From contig JAUXGF010000063.1 in NCBI GenBank assembly GCA_030622395.1, positions 1 to 9,810 of the forward strand: a stretch of 9,810 nucleotides of DNA. Direction: 5' to 3'. The notes beneath the pieces were generated by a model, which searched no databases, was not told the DNA's origin, and saw nothing but the letters and a program-made list of their open reading frames with translations. A program made the position numbers and the translations under genes. This DNA is from Calditrichaceae bacterium. Its GTDB lineage: Bacteria > Calditrichota > Calditrichia > Calditrichales > Calditrichaceae. Shown here in pieces: positions 1 through 8,545 of the stretch; the stretch's first letter is position 1, and the number at the start of each line of letters is the position of its first letter.

Positions 1-1157
1 CCTGCGCCAACTGTACGTCCGCCTTCACGAATCGCAAAGCGAAGCTCTTTCTCCATGGCTATCTCTTTTAATAACTCTACCTTCACCGTAATGTTATCGC
101 CGGGCATTACCATCTCTACTCCCTCAGGAAGCTTGATCGATCCGGTTACGTCGGTAGTGCGAAAATAAAACTGCGGCCTGTAGCCGTCAAAAAACGGCGT
201 GTGACGCCCGCCTTCCTCTTTGGTTAATACATATACCTCGCCGCTAAACTTGGTGTGAGGAGTTATTGAACCGGGTTTGGCTACTACCTGACCCCTTTCC
301 AAATCTTCCTTGTTTACGCCGCGAAGCAATAAGCCTACATTATCGCCAGCCTGACCCTGATCCAGTAACTTTCGAAACATCTCCACTCCGGTTACTACTG
401 TCTTGCGGTGCGCGCCTAATCCGATGATCTCTACCTCTTCGCCTACCTTAACTATGCCGCGCTCTACCCTGCCGGTGCCTACCGTGCCGCGACCCGTTAT
501 CGAAAATACATCCTCTATCGGCATCAAAAAAGGCTTGTCTATATCCCGCTCAGGAGTCGGTATATAATCATCAATAGCTTCCATTAATTCAAATATACAC
601 TTGTTTGCCTCTTCATCATCCGGATTGTTTAACGCATTTAATGCGCTGCCCTTGATTATAGGCAGATCATCGCCGGGATAATCATACGAAGATAATAACT
701 CGCGCAATTCTAACTCTACCAATTCTATTAACTCGGGATCGTCTACCTGATCTGTCTTGTTCATAAATACTACTATATAAGGTACGTTTACCTGCCTGGC
801 TAATAAAACATGCTCACGCGTCTGTGGCATTGGACCGTCAGCAGCGCTTACTACTAACACTGCGCCGTCCATCTGCGCAGCCCCGGTTATCATATTCTTT
901 ACATAATCCGCATGACCAGGACAATCAACATGAGCATAGTGACGCTTATCTGTAGAATATTCAACATGTGCCGTGGCTATGGTTATGCCGCGTTCACGCT
1001 CTTCGGGCGCATTGTCAATACTGTCAAAACTCCTAAACTCAGCGTCGTCTAAAGCCTGTGTAATGGCAGCCGTTAAGGTCGTCTTTCCATGATCAACATG
1101 ACCTATGGTGCCAATATTTACATGGGGCTTACTTCTGTCAAATTTTTCCTTTGCCAT
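1..1157 (-). CDS. tuf: Elongation factor Tu, C-terminal end cut by window edge
   Basis: EF-Tu is the cytoplasmic GTPase that carries aminoacyl-tRNA to the ribosomal A site. I translated 385 complete codons from the ATG at 1155-1157; the frame stays open to base 1. The GTPase motifs are all present: G1 GHVDHGKT (19-26), G2 RGITI (56-60), G3 DCPGH (78-82, with catalytic His82), G4 NKTD (133-136) and G5 SAL (171-173). Domain II carries [13 protein letters not shown] (218-230). Domain III carries GGRHTPFF (316-323) and [12 protein letters not shown] (374-385). Only about ten terminal residues are missing. The start is fixed by the conserved [20 protein letters not shown] beginning and a GGAGG five bases upstream. 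It follows fusA by 29 bases, so it is probably the next gene of the same operon. Codon use is odd: about 27 of 36 Val codons are GTA, 15 of 25 Ile are ATA and most Lys are AAG, unlike the genes beside it. The segment between G1 and G2 is about three residues shorter than in typical EF-Tu. Confidence 0.98.
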   Translation of the reverse strand, partial: MAKEKFDRSKPHVNIGTIGHVDHGKTTLTAAITQALDDAEFRSFDSIDNAPEERERGITIATAHVEYSTDKRHYAHVDCPGHADYVKNMITGAAQMDGAVLVVSAADGPMPQTREHVLLARQVNVPYIVVFMNKTDQVDDPELIELVELELRELLSSYDYPGDDLPIIKGSALNALNNPDDEEANKCIFELMEAIDDYIPTPERDIDKPFLMPIEDVFSITGRGTVGTGRVERGIVKVGEEVEIIGLGAHRKTVVTGVEMFRKLLDQGQAGDNVGLLLRGVNKEDLERGQVVAKPGSITPHTKFSGEVYVLTKEEGGRHTPFFDGYRPQFYFRTTDVTGSIKLPEGVEMVMPGDNITVKVELLKEIAMEKELRFAIREGGRTVGA

Positions 1158-1162
1158 TTTTT

Positions 1163-1167
1163 CCTCC
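1163..1167 (-). promoter_or_regulatory. Shine-Dalgarno site of tuf
   Basis: GGAGG on the minus strand, separated from the tuf ATG by five A residues. It is a full-strength site and confirms the chosen start. It contrasts with fusA just upstream, where no such motif is found at the right distance. Confidence 0.85.
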
Positions 1168-1186
1168 AGGGATTATTTCCAATAAT

Positions 1187-3277
1187 TTATTTACTTGCGC
1201 CTCTTGAATTTGCAACAATTTCATCTGAAATAAAAAGAGGCACTTTTTCATAATGCGAGAACTGCATTGTATAAATCGCTCTACCCTGTGTTAAAGAGCG
1301 GAGATCCGTTGCATAGCCAAACATTTCGCTTAGAGGCGCAACGCCGCTGACAACCTGTGCGTCTTTCCTCGGCAGAATCCCTGAAATCTTACCTCGTCTT
1401 GAATTCAAATTACCAATTACATCACCCAAATACTCTTCAGGGACAATCACTTCTATACTGAAAATCGGTTCCATTAAAACAGGATCCGCTTTTTTTGTTC
1501 CGTTTTGTAAAGCCATCGAACCGGCAATCTTGAAAGCCATTTCATTAGAATCAACATCATGATATGACCCGTCATACAATCTTACTTTTATATCTTCCAT
1601 TGGATACCCAGCCAATGGACCGTTTTTCATGGCATTCTCAATACCGATTTTTACTGAATTGATATATTCCCGGGGAATTACACCGCCAACAACATTATCT
1701 ATAAACTCAAATCCTTTGCCCTGTTCATCTGTCGGTCCTACTTCAATTACAACATGTCCATATTGACCGCGTCCACCTGACTGACGGATAAATTTGCCCT
1801 CTGCCTTAACGCTCTTTGTAATAGTCTCTTTATAAGCAACCTGCGGTTTACCAATATTTGCGCCTACTTTAAATTCTCTTAATAAACGATCAATAATAAT
1901 TTCCAAATGTAATTCGCCCATTCCACTAATAATCGTCTGCCCTGTTTCCTCGTCTGTTTTTATATGAAAAGTAGGGTCTTCATCACTCAATTTTACTAAC
2001 GAGGCGCTTAATTTTTCTTGATCGGATTTAGTTTTTGGTTCAACTGCAACAGATATCACCGGTTTTGGGAAATCTATAGATTCTAAAATAATCCGCCGTC
2101 TGTCGTCGCATAATGTATCGCCTGTACGTGTATTTTTTAAACCGACTATAGCGGCAATATCTCCGGTAGAAACCATATCAATATCTTCACGGTGATTTGC
2201 ATGCATTTGCAATAAACGCCCGACACGTTCTTTTTTACCGCTAACTGTGTTAAAAATATAAGAACCTTTTTTTACTTCACCGGAATATACGCGGAAGAAA
2301 GTTAATCTGCCTACATAAGGATCAACCATAATTTTAAAAGCAATAGCCGAAAAAGGTTCATCATTTGAAGCCTTGCGTGAAATTTCAGCGTTTGTTTTTG
2401 GATCAATCCCGCTTATAACGGGTCTGTCTAAGGGAGAGGGCAGATAATCAATCACACCGTCAAGAAGCCTTTGAACTCCTTTATTTTTAAAAGCCGAGCC
2501 GCAAAAAACGGGCGTAATTTTGCCATCCAATGTTGCTTGCCGAATAGGCGACCTTAACTCTGCATTAGTAACTTCTTCGCCCTCAAGATATTTAGCCATT
2601 AATACATCATCATAATCTGAAACAGCTTCAATAATATCATCGCGGTATTTCTTAGCTTTGTCGACAAGTCCTTTTGGGATTTCATGTTCTTCAAATAATG
2701 CGCCTAAAGCGCTTTCATTATAAATCACCGACTTCATTTCAACCAGATCGATCAAACCGGTAAACAGATCGCCTTCTCCGAGCGGGATTTGTAATGGGAT
2801 GGGATTAGCTCCCAATCTATTTTTCATAGTATCTAAAACATTATAGAAATCTGCGCCGATACGGTCCATTTTATTAACAAAAGCAATTCGTGGAACATTA
2901 TACTTATCAGCCTGACGCCATACTGTTTCCGATTGTGGCTCAACGCCTCCAACAGCGCAAAAGAGAGCGACTGCGCCGTCTAAAACTCTTAATGAGCGCT
3001 CCACTTCAACAGTAAAATCAACATGACCCGGAGTATCAATTATATTAATCATGTTATCTTTCCAATGGATTGTTGTAGCTGCGGAAGTGATAGTAATACC
3101 CCGTTCTTTTTCCTGGTCCATCCAATCCATAGTTGCGGCGCCGTCATGAACCTCGCCCATACGATGCAGACGTCCTGTGTAATATAATATCCGTTCGGTA
3201 GTCGTTGTTTTTCCAGCGTCTATATGAGCCATTATACCTATATTTCTAATATTGTTTTTGTTTATCTTCTTTGTCAT
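1187..3277 (-). CDS. fusA: Elongation factor G
   Basis: EF-G is the translocation GTPase that moves tRNA-mRNA through the ribosome; with ribosome recycling factor it usually also splits post-termination ribosomes. The 696-residue length is normal. Visible motifs are G1 AHIDAGKT (17-24), G2 RGITI (59-63), G3 DTPGH (81-85), G4 NKMD (135-138) and G5 GSAFKNKG (260-267). The G' insertion follows G4. Domain III has [10 protein letters not shown] (451-460). Domain IV has GGRGQYGHV (501-509) and the tip DGSYHDVDS (569-577), which enters the decoding centre. Domain V has [20 protein letters not shown] (603-622). These intact motifs and the str-operon location fit the housekeeping EF-G rather than a specialised paralogue or a TetM-type protein. 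The start is ATG; an in-frame TGA lies 13 to 15 bases upstream, ruling out a longer protein. The gap to rpsG is only 20 bases and lacks a good Shine-Dalgarno, which suggests translational coupling to rpsG (inference). The stop is TAA. Confidence 0.98.
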   Translation of the reverse strand: MTKKINKNNIRNIGIMAHIDAGKTTTTERILYYTGRLHRMGEVHDGAATMDWMDQEKERGITITSAATTIHWKDNMINIIDTPGHVDFTVEVERSLRVLDGAVALFCAVGGVEPQSETVWRQADKYNVPRIAFVNKMDRIGADFYNVLDTMKNRLGANPIPLQIPLGEGDLFTGLIDLVEMKSVIYNESALGALFEEHEIPKGLVDKAKKYRDDIIEAVSDYDDVLMAKYLEGEEVTNAELRSPIRQATLDGKITPVFCGSAFKNKGVQRLLDGVIDYLPSPLDRPVISGIDPKTNAEISRKASNDEPFSAIAFKIMVDPYVGRLTFFRVYSGEVKKGSYIFNTVSGKKERVGRLLQMHANHREDIDMVSTGDIAAIVGLKNTRTGDTLCDDRRRIILESIDFPKPVISVAVEPKTKSDQEKLSASLVKLSDEDPTFHIKTDEETGQTIISGMGELHLEIIIDRLLREFKVGANIGKPQVAYKETITKSVKAEGKFIRQSGGRGQYGHVVIEVGPTDEQGKGFEFIDNVVGGVIPREYINSVKIGIENAMKNGPLAGYPMEDIKVRLYDGSYHDVDSNEMAFKIAGSMALQNGTKKADPVLMEPIFSIEVIVPEEYLGDVIGNLNSRRGKISGILPRKDAQVVSGVAPLSEMFGYATDLRSLTQGRAIYTMQFSHYEKVPLFISDEIVANSRGASK

Positions 3278-3297
3278 ATTTTTTACTAATCATCTCT

Positions 3298-3768
3298 CTA
3301 CCATCTAAAATGAGCAAACGCCTTATTAGCTTCAGCCATTTTATGGGTGTCTTCACGTTTTTTAACTGATGAGCCTTCATTTTTTGAGGCGGCAATAAAT
3401 TCATTTGCTAAACGCTCAGCCATTGTTTTTTCGCTGCGCATCCGAGAATAACGGATTAACCATCGAATAGCTAATGCCTGTCTGCGGTTTAATCTTACTT
3501 CCACCGGAACCTGGTATGTAGCGCCTCCGACGCGGCGTGATTTTACCTCTAATACAGGAGCGGTATTTTCCATCGCCTTTTTGAAAATATCTAAAGGATC
3601 TTTTTTTGCTCTTTCCTCAATTATATCCATAGCGTCATAAAATATTTTCTCCGCCACACTTTTACTACCGCTTAACATTAAATTATTAACAAATTTTGCT
3701 ACAATCACATCTTTATATTTTGGATCAGGCAAAATTGTTCTTTTTTGAGCCCTTCTTCTTCTTGGCAT
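3298..3768 (-). CDS. rpsG: 30S ribosomal protein S7
   Basis: S7 is a primary 16S rRNA-binding protein that nucleates assembly of the head of the small subunit and lines the E-site and mRNA exit side. The 156-residue length is standard. The N-terminus is strongly basic ([10 protein letters not shown]). It is followed by the helix region [18 protein letters not shown] (15-32). The conserved [15 protein letters not shown] stretch (78-92) forms the beta-hairpin region. Next come the helical [10 protein letters not shown] segment and the C-terminal [20 protein letters not shown], which is highly conserved. The ATG is preceded by GGAG at five bases. It sits 24 bases after rpsL and 20 before fusA in the classical str order. 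In E. coli S7 represses translation of its own operon; whether that holds here cannot be read from this sequence. The stop is TAG. Confidence 0.98.
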   Translation of the reverse strand: MPRRRRAQKRTILPDPKYKDVIVAKFVNNLMLSGSKSVAEKIFYDAMDIIEERAKKDPLDIFKKAMENTAPVLEVKSRRVGGATYQVPVEVRLNRRQALAIRWLIRYSRMRSEKTMAERLANEFIAASKNEGSSVKKREDTHKMAEANKAFAHFRW

Positions 3769-3773
3769 ATTTT

Positions 3774-3777
3774 CTCC
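3774..3777 (-). promoter_or_regulatory. Shine-Dalgarno site of rpsG
   Basis: GGAG (within TTGGAGAAAAT) lies five bases before the rpsG ATG in the 24-base rpsL-rpsG gap. It supports the start that gives the expected MPRRRR N-terminus. Confidence 0.7.
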
Positions 3778-3792
3778 AACTATACCCTTAGA

Positions 3793-4167
3793 TTAAGCTT
3801 TAGGTTTTTTAACGCCGTATTTTGAACGACTTTGTTTACGATCTTCAACGCCGCTTGTATCAAGCGTGCCTCTAACAATATGATAGCGAACGCCCGGTAA
3901 ATCTTTAACGCGACCACCACGGATTAAGACAATAGAGTGCTCTTGCAGATTATGGCCTTCTCCGGGAATATATGATGTAACTTCAATTCCGTTTGTTAAA
4001 CGGACACGAGCCACTTTTCTTAAGGCTGAATTCGGTTTCTTTGGCGTTGTAGTATACACTCGAGTACATACGCCGCGCTTTTGAGGACAACTCCCTAAAG
4101 CAGGCGCTTTATTCTTTTTAACAACCGTCTTTCTTCCTTTACGAATCAACTGATTTATCGTGGGCAA
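3793..4167 (-). CDS. rpsL: 30S ribosomal protein S12, TTG start
   Basis: S12 sits at the decoding centre of the 30S subunit and helps set translational accuracy. The 124-residue length equals the E. coli protein, and the chain aligns along its whole length: [20 protein letters not shown] (27-46), VARVRLTNG (52-60), [10 protein letters not shown] (69-78) and [19 protein letters not shown] (82-100). The streptomycin-relevant residues are the sensitive form: Lys43 and Lys88 are both present. Asp89, the RimO methylthiolation site in E. coli, is also present. The start codon is TTG at 4165-4167. No ATG or GTG gives the conserved MPTINQL N-terminus, and GGAGG lies seven bases upstream. The codons are mostly AAA, GTT and ATT, matching the other genes here but not tuf. 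The gene follows rpoC after 69 AT-rich bases, the second-largest kind of break in the cluster only by being its longest gap. The stop is TAA. Confidence 0.98.
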   Translation of the reverse strand: MPTINQLIRKGRKTVVKKNKAPALGSCPQKRGVCTRVYTTTPKKPNSALRKVARVRLTNGIEVTSYIPGEGHNLQEHSIVLIRGGRVKDLPGVRYHIVRGTLDTSGVEDRKQSRSKYGVKKPKA

Positions 4168-4236
4168 ATCCTTACCTCCAAAAAAGTTACAGATTTATAA
4201 AATAATACATTATTTTTTTTAATTCAAGCTTTATTT
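4168..4236 (-). other. AT-rich rpoC-rpsL spacer with inverted repeat and weak promoter-like boxes
   Basis: This 69-base gap is the longest in the cluster and almost all A and T. It contains a perfect 8-base inverted repeat with a 2-base centre at 4199-4216 (AAAATAAT, GT, ATTATTTT on the minus strand). Read toward rpsL, TTGAAT (4222-4227) stands 17 bases before TATTTT (4199-4204), a loose match to sigma70-type boxes; a TATAAA also lies slightly downstream. In DNA this AT-rich such matches arise easily by chance. The stem has no G-C pair and no U-tract in the transcribed direction, so it does not look like a terminator for rpoBC. Most likely transcription reads through. Confidence 0.3.
4175..4179 (-). 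promoter_or_regulatory. Shine-Dalgarno site deciding the TTG start of rpsL
   Basis: GGAGG lies seven bases before TTG at 4165-4167. No in-frame ATG occurs between this site and the conserved N-terminus, so the site and the protein alignment together assign the TTG start. Confidence 0.85.
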
Positions 4237-7200
4237 TCATTCTCTTTCATTCTCTTGAAATTCCACAGAGGATTCCATTTCACTATCCATTGCTTCCTGC
4301 TCTTCTTCATTAATATCACTTTCTACCTGCATACATAAATTATTATATTTTACCATCCCTGTTCCGGCAGGTATTAAATGCCCCATGATTACATTTTCCT
4401 TCAATCCGACTAAATCATCCTCTTTCCCGCCTGTGGCTGCATTTGTCAAAACTTGTGTCGTTTCCTGAAAAGACGCGGCTGAAATAAAGCTTTTTGTTGT
4501 TAACGCAGCCTGAGTAATTCCAAGAAGCATTGGGATAAATGTGGCTGGCTTCGCCTTTTTAAATTTAACCGGCTTCTTTTTTGACGTTTTAAGTTCTTTA
4601 TTTACGGTATCGACGCTCTTCTTATCGGTAATAGCCCCCTCACGGAATAAAGAATCGCCCGGATCAGATATTACAACCTTATTAGCAACTTTGGCATTCT
4701 CCTCGAAGAAATCTGGTTTTTGAACTTGATCCCCTTGTAAAAAGTTGGTATCGCCGGAATCATCAACGCGGACTTTTTTCAGCATTTGTCTTACTATTAC
4801 GCCGATATGTTTATCATTAATTTTTACGCCCTGCAAACGATAAACTTCTTGTATTTCATTTACAAGATATTCCTGAACCTTGCCGGGTCCTTTAATTCTT
4901 AAAATATCATTCGGAGAGATTGAGCCGTCCGTTAAACGCTCGCCCGCTTCAACAAAATCGTTTTCATGGACAAGGATATGCATGCCGTGAGGGATTTGGT
5001 ATTTTTTTGTCTCAAGTTCAGATTCGATAATTAATTCACGCACGCCGCGTTTAAGCGAGCCGAATTTTACATACCCGTCAATTTCACTTACAATTGCTTT
5101 TATCTTTGGCTGGCGGGCTTCAAACAACTCGGCTACACGAGGCAAACCGCCCGTAATGTCGCGCGTTTTACCAATTTCACGAGGTATTTTAACTAAAAAA
5201 TCGCCGGCGTTTATTTTGTCCCCATTGTTAACTTGCAAAAATGATTTAACGGGGATAATATATTGAGCTAAACGTTCGTCTTTTTTATCATTAATATAGA
5301 TATGAGGATTTAGATTTTTATTTTTGGATTCAATAACAACACGCTGCTTGCGTCCGGTCTGTTCGTCCAATTCTTCACGATAGGTTGTATTTTCAATAAT
5401 ATCTTTATATTCAATCACACCGGATTTATCAGCTACGATTACGGATGAATATGGGTCCCAATTAAATAAGACTTCATCCCGTTCAATTTTATCGCCTTCT
5501 TTAACCAGCACGGTTGCGCCATAAGGTACATTGTAATTCGAAATAGTGCGATTATTCTGGTCTAAGAGTTCTATTTTGCCGTTACGTCCAATTACTATTG
5601 CTTCATCATTAATGTTATTAACTGTTTTAATATTTACAATTTTAACTTTTCCGGCAGCTTTAGCGGTAATCTGCGATTCTGTAATAATATGCCCTGCCGT
5701 ACCGCCAATATGAAAAGTACGCAGCGTTAACTGGGTTCCGGGTTCGCCGATACTCTGCGCTGCCACCACACCCACGGCTTCGCCGGGTCCAACCAAATTG
5801 CCTGTGGCTAAATTCCTGCCGTAACAAAGAGAACATATTCCCCGCCTTGCTTCACAGGTTAATTCTGTCCGCACACGCACAACTTCAATTGAAGAATCAG
5901 TAATCTGATCAGCTATCTTTTCATTAATTATTTCTCCGCGCTGAGCGATAACTTTATTTGTAACAGGATCTAAAATATCCGCTGCCAACACTCTGCCTAA
6001 AACACGATCGGCAAGCGGTTCAATTATATCTTCACCTTCTTTTAAGTCGGTAATGTCTAAGCCAAGGATAGTGCCACAATCATGTTCAGCTACTATAACA
6101 TCTTGAGCCACATCCACCAAACGTCTTGTTAAATAGCCGGCATCCGCTGTTTTCAATGCCGTATCAGCCAAACCTTTACGCGCCCCGTGTGTTGATATAA
6201 AATACTCTATTACAGACAGTCCCTCTAAAAAGTTGGCTGTAATTGGATTCTCTATAATTTCGCCTGTTTGTCCGGTAAGTGATTTTTGCGGTTTTGCCAT
6301 CAATCCACGCATACCGGCAAGCTGCCTGATCTGTTCTTTACTACCCCGCGCGCCTGAATCAGACATCATAAAAAGCGGGTTAAAACCATCGTTATTTTTA
6401 CTCAATTTGCCAAACATGGTTTCAGCCACGCTGGCGGTTACCCGTGTCCAAATATCTATGATCTTATTATAACGTTCACCGTCGGTAATAATACCGCGTT
6501 CATATTGTTCCTGTATTTCATTAACTTCCTCTTGCGCCATTGAAACTAAAATATCCTTTTCTTCAGGAACGACAATATCGGTAAGTCCCACCGAAACGCC
6601 GGATTTCATGGAATAATCAAAACCAAGGGTTTTCATCTCGTCAAGAAATTTTGCAGTTTTTTTATTCCCGCATAAACGATAACATTTTGATGTAATATCA
6701 GTTATAGTTTTTTTAGATAAAAGCTCATTAACAAAATCAATTTCATCAGGTACAATCTCATTAAATATTACTCTTCCTGTTGTAGTCTCAATCAATTCGC
6801 CGTTTATCCGGATTTTAATTTTAGCATGAAGATTTACCTTTTCATTATTATATGCGGCAATAACTTCAACAGGCGAAGAAAAAAGCATTCCTTCACCCTT
6901 TTCATTAGGTCTCATTTTTGTTAGATAATAACATCCAAGAACAATATCCTGACTTGGTACGGCAATAGGTTTTCCGCTTGAAGGCGAAAGAATATTATGA
7001 CTGGAAAGCATAAGCAGTTTTGTTTCAATCTGCGCTTCATAAGACAATGGTATATGTACAGCCATCTGATCGCCATCGAAGTCGGCGTTAAATGCAGCGC
7101 ATACAAGCGGGTGAATCCGAATAGCCTTTCCTTCGATCAGCACCGGCTGAAAAGCCTGAATACCTAATCTATGAAGAGTCGGCGCCCTGTTTAATAATAC

Positions 7201-8490
7201 AGGATGATCTTCAATAATTTCCTCTAAAATATCCCATACTTCCGAACCGCGGCGTTCAACCAGTTTTTTAGCGCTCTTTACTGTTTTTACAAATCTTCGT
7301 TCAACAAGTTTGCGGATAATAAACGGTTTAAACAATTCAATAGCCATGTCTTTTGGCAATCCGCACTCGTGCAAGTTTAATTCAGGACCGACAACAATAA
7401 CAGAACGTCCGGAATAGTCCACGCGCTTGCCGAGTAAATTTTGGCGAAAACGTCCCTGCTTGCCCTTTAACATATCCGAAAGTGATTTTAATGGGCGGTC
7501 TCCGTCGGAACGCATAGCCGCCGATCGTTTAGAGTTATCAAAAAGAGAGTCTACCGCTTCTTGAAGCATACGTTTTTCATTACGTAAAATGACCTCGGGA
7601 GCCTTAATTTCTAATAATTTTTTCAGCCTGTTATTGCGGATAATTACACGGCGGTATAAATCATTCAAATCGCTTGTTGCAAATCTGCCGCCTTCTAATG
7701 GAACTAAAGGTCTTAGCTCCGGCGGAATAACCGGAATAACATCCAATATCATCCATTCCGGTTTATTTCGATATTCGGTATTTTCTTCTTTTACGCGTAA
7801 AGCTTCAACAACCTTCAATCTCTTAAGAGCGTCAAGCTTTTTCTGCGCAGAGGTTTCTGATTTAACAACTTTTCTCAAACTTATAGCTAAATCTTCGATA
7901 TTAAGCATCTTTAAAAGATAATGAACAGCTTCGCCGCCTATTTTTGCTAAAAATTTATTCGGATCATCATCAGCCAACTCTTCGTTAAGTTCGCCGTGCT
8001 CGTCTACTTGTTTAAAGAACTCTTCTTCATTGATTAGCTGCTTAAATTTCAGACTGCTTTTGCCAGGGTTAATCACTACATAATTTTCATAATAAATAAT
8101 TTTCTCAAGATCCTTTGGCGACATACTCAACAAATAACCAATCTTTGAAGGCAAAGATCTGAAAAACCATATATGAACAACAGGCACCGCCAGGCTGATA
8201 TGCCCCATTCTTTCACGACGGACTTTCTTTTGGGTTACCTCAACGCCGCAACGGTCGCAAATTATTCCCTTATATCGTATACGCTTATATTTTCCGCAAT
8301 GGCATTCCCAGTCTTTTACAGGTCCAAATATTTTTTCACAAAACAGACCGTCTTTTTCCGGTTTAAAAGACCTGTAATTTATTGTTTCCGGTTTTGTTAC
8401 TTCCCCATGTGACTGTTCTAAAATATCGTTTGGTGAAGCTAAACCAATTATTATTCTATCGAACTTGTTAGGTCCTCTTTTGATATTCAA
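4237..8490 (-). CDS. rpoC: DNA-directed RNA polymerase subunit beta', TTG start
   Basis: Beta' is the largest subunit of RNA polymerase and holds the active-site magnesium. All landmarks of the 1417-residue chain are intact. The N-terminal zinc site has Cys63, Cys65, Cys78 and Cys81. [10 protein letters not shown] (468-477) gives catalytic Asp470, Asp472 and Asp474. The second zinc site has Cys805, Cys879, Cys886 and Cys889. The bridge-helix region is about 763-797, and the trigger loop starts at [20 protein letters not shown] (907-926). Between about 933 and 1105 lies a long insertion in the trigger loop, placed like the SI3 of Gram-negative polymerases, before [20 protein letters not shown] (1107-1126). 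The C-terminus has [20 protein letters not shown] (1322-1341) and then an acidic tail from about 1390. The start is TTG at 8488-8490: AGGAG lies eight bases upstream, an in-frame TAA closes the frame further up, and the N-terminus aligns with FCB homologues. It follows rpoB by 55 bases. The stop is TGA. Confidence 0.98.
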   Translation of the reverse strand: MNIKRGPNKFDRIIIGLASPNDILEQSHGEVTKPETINYRSFKPEKDGLFCEKIFGPVKDWECHCGKYKRIRYKGIICDRCGVEVTQKKVRRERMGHISLAVPVVHIWFFRSLPSKIGYLLSMSPKDLEKIIYYENYVVINPGKSSLKFKQLINEEEFFKQVDEHGELNEELADDDPNKFLAKIGGEAVHYLLKMLNIEDLAISLRKVVKSETSAQKKLDALKRLKVVEALRVKEENTEYRNKPEWMILDVIPVIPPELRPLVPLEGGRFATSDLNDLYRRVIIRNNRLKKLLEIKAPEVILRNEKRMLQEAVDSLFDNSKRSAAMRSDGDRPLKSLSDMLKGKQGRFRQNLLGKRVDYSGRSVIVVGPELNLHECGLPKDMAIELFKPFIIRKLVERRFVKTVKSAKKLVERRGSEVWDILEEIIEDHPVLLNRAPTLHRLGIQAFQPVLIEGKAIRIHPLVCAAFNADFDGDQMAVHIPLSYEAQIETKLLMLSSHNILSPSSGKPIAVPSQDIVLGCYYLTKMRPNEKGEGMLFSSPVEVIAAYNNEKVNLHAKIKIRINGELIETTTGRVIFNEIVPDEIDFVNELLSKKTITDITSKCYRLCGNKKTAKFLDEMKTLGFDYSMKSGVSVGLTDIVVPEEKDILVSMAQEEVNEIQEQYERGIITDGERYNKIIDIWTRVTASVAETMFGKLSKNNDGFNPLFMMSDSGARGSKEQIRQLAGMRGLMAKPQKSLTGQTGEIIENPITANFLEGLSVIEYFISTHGARKGLADTALKTADAGYLTRRLVDVAQDVIVAEHDCGTILGLDITDLKEGEDIIEPLADRVLGRVLAADILDPVTNKVIAQRGEIINEKIADQITDSSIEVVRVRTELTCEARRGICSLCYGRNLATGNLVGPGEAVGVVAAQSIGEPGTQLTLRTFHIGGTAGHIITESQITAKAAGKVKIVNIKTVNNINDEAIVIGRNGKIELLDQNNRTISNYNVPYGATVLVKEGDKIERDEVLFNWDPYSSVIVADKSGVIEYKDIIENTTYREELDEQTGRKQRVVIESKNKNLNPHIYINDKKDERLAQYIIPVKSFLQVNNGDKINAGDFLVKIPREIGKTRDITGGLPRVAELFEARQPKIKAIVSEIDGYVKFGSLKRGVRELIIESELETKKYQIPHGMHILVHENDFVEAGERLTDGSISPNDILRIKGPGKVQEYLVNEIQEVYRLQGVKINDKHIGVIVRQMLKKVRVDDSGDTNFLQGDQVQKPDFFEENAKVANKVVISDPGDSLFREGAITDKKSVDTVNKELKTSKKKPVKFKKAKPATFIPMLLGITQAALTTKSFISAASFQETTQVLTNAATGGKEDDLVGLKENVIMGHLIPAGTGMVKYNNLCMQVESDINEEEQEAMDSEMESSVEFQENERE

Positions 8491-8498
8491 AATATCAA

Positions 8499-8503
8499 CT
8501 CCT
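8499..8503 (-). promoter_or_regulatory. Shine-Dalgarno site deciding the TTG start of rpoC
   Basis: AGGAG lies eight bases before the TTG at 8488-8490, in the 55-base rpoB-rpoC gap. Another TTG just after this site is out of frame and meets a TGA within three codons. The in-frame TTG is therefore the only credible start. Confidence 0.8.
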
Positions 8504-8545
8504 AATTTTTAAAATACCTATCGGGTTTAAACACGGTAAGATCGC

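Noticed and set aside
4199..4220. Inverted repeat followed by a T-run on the plus strand, resembling a terminator
   Set aside because: The stem is only A-T pairs with a 2-base centre, no plus-strand gene lies nearby, and in the transcribed minus direction there is no proper U-tract after it.
4541..4723. Open frame on the plus strand inside rpoC
   Set aside because: It is antisense to the conserved C-terminal part of beta', has no recognisable motif, and is explained by the codon composition of rpoC. The same applies to plus frames at 6233-6472, 7589-7921 and 8173-8412, and to the minus frame at 6921-7106.
8525..8532. GTTTAAAC palindrome in the rpoB-rpoC gap
   Set aside because: The symmetry stops at eight bases and has no partner or T-run; it is expected by chance in AT-rich DNA.
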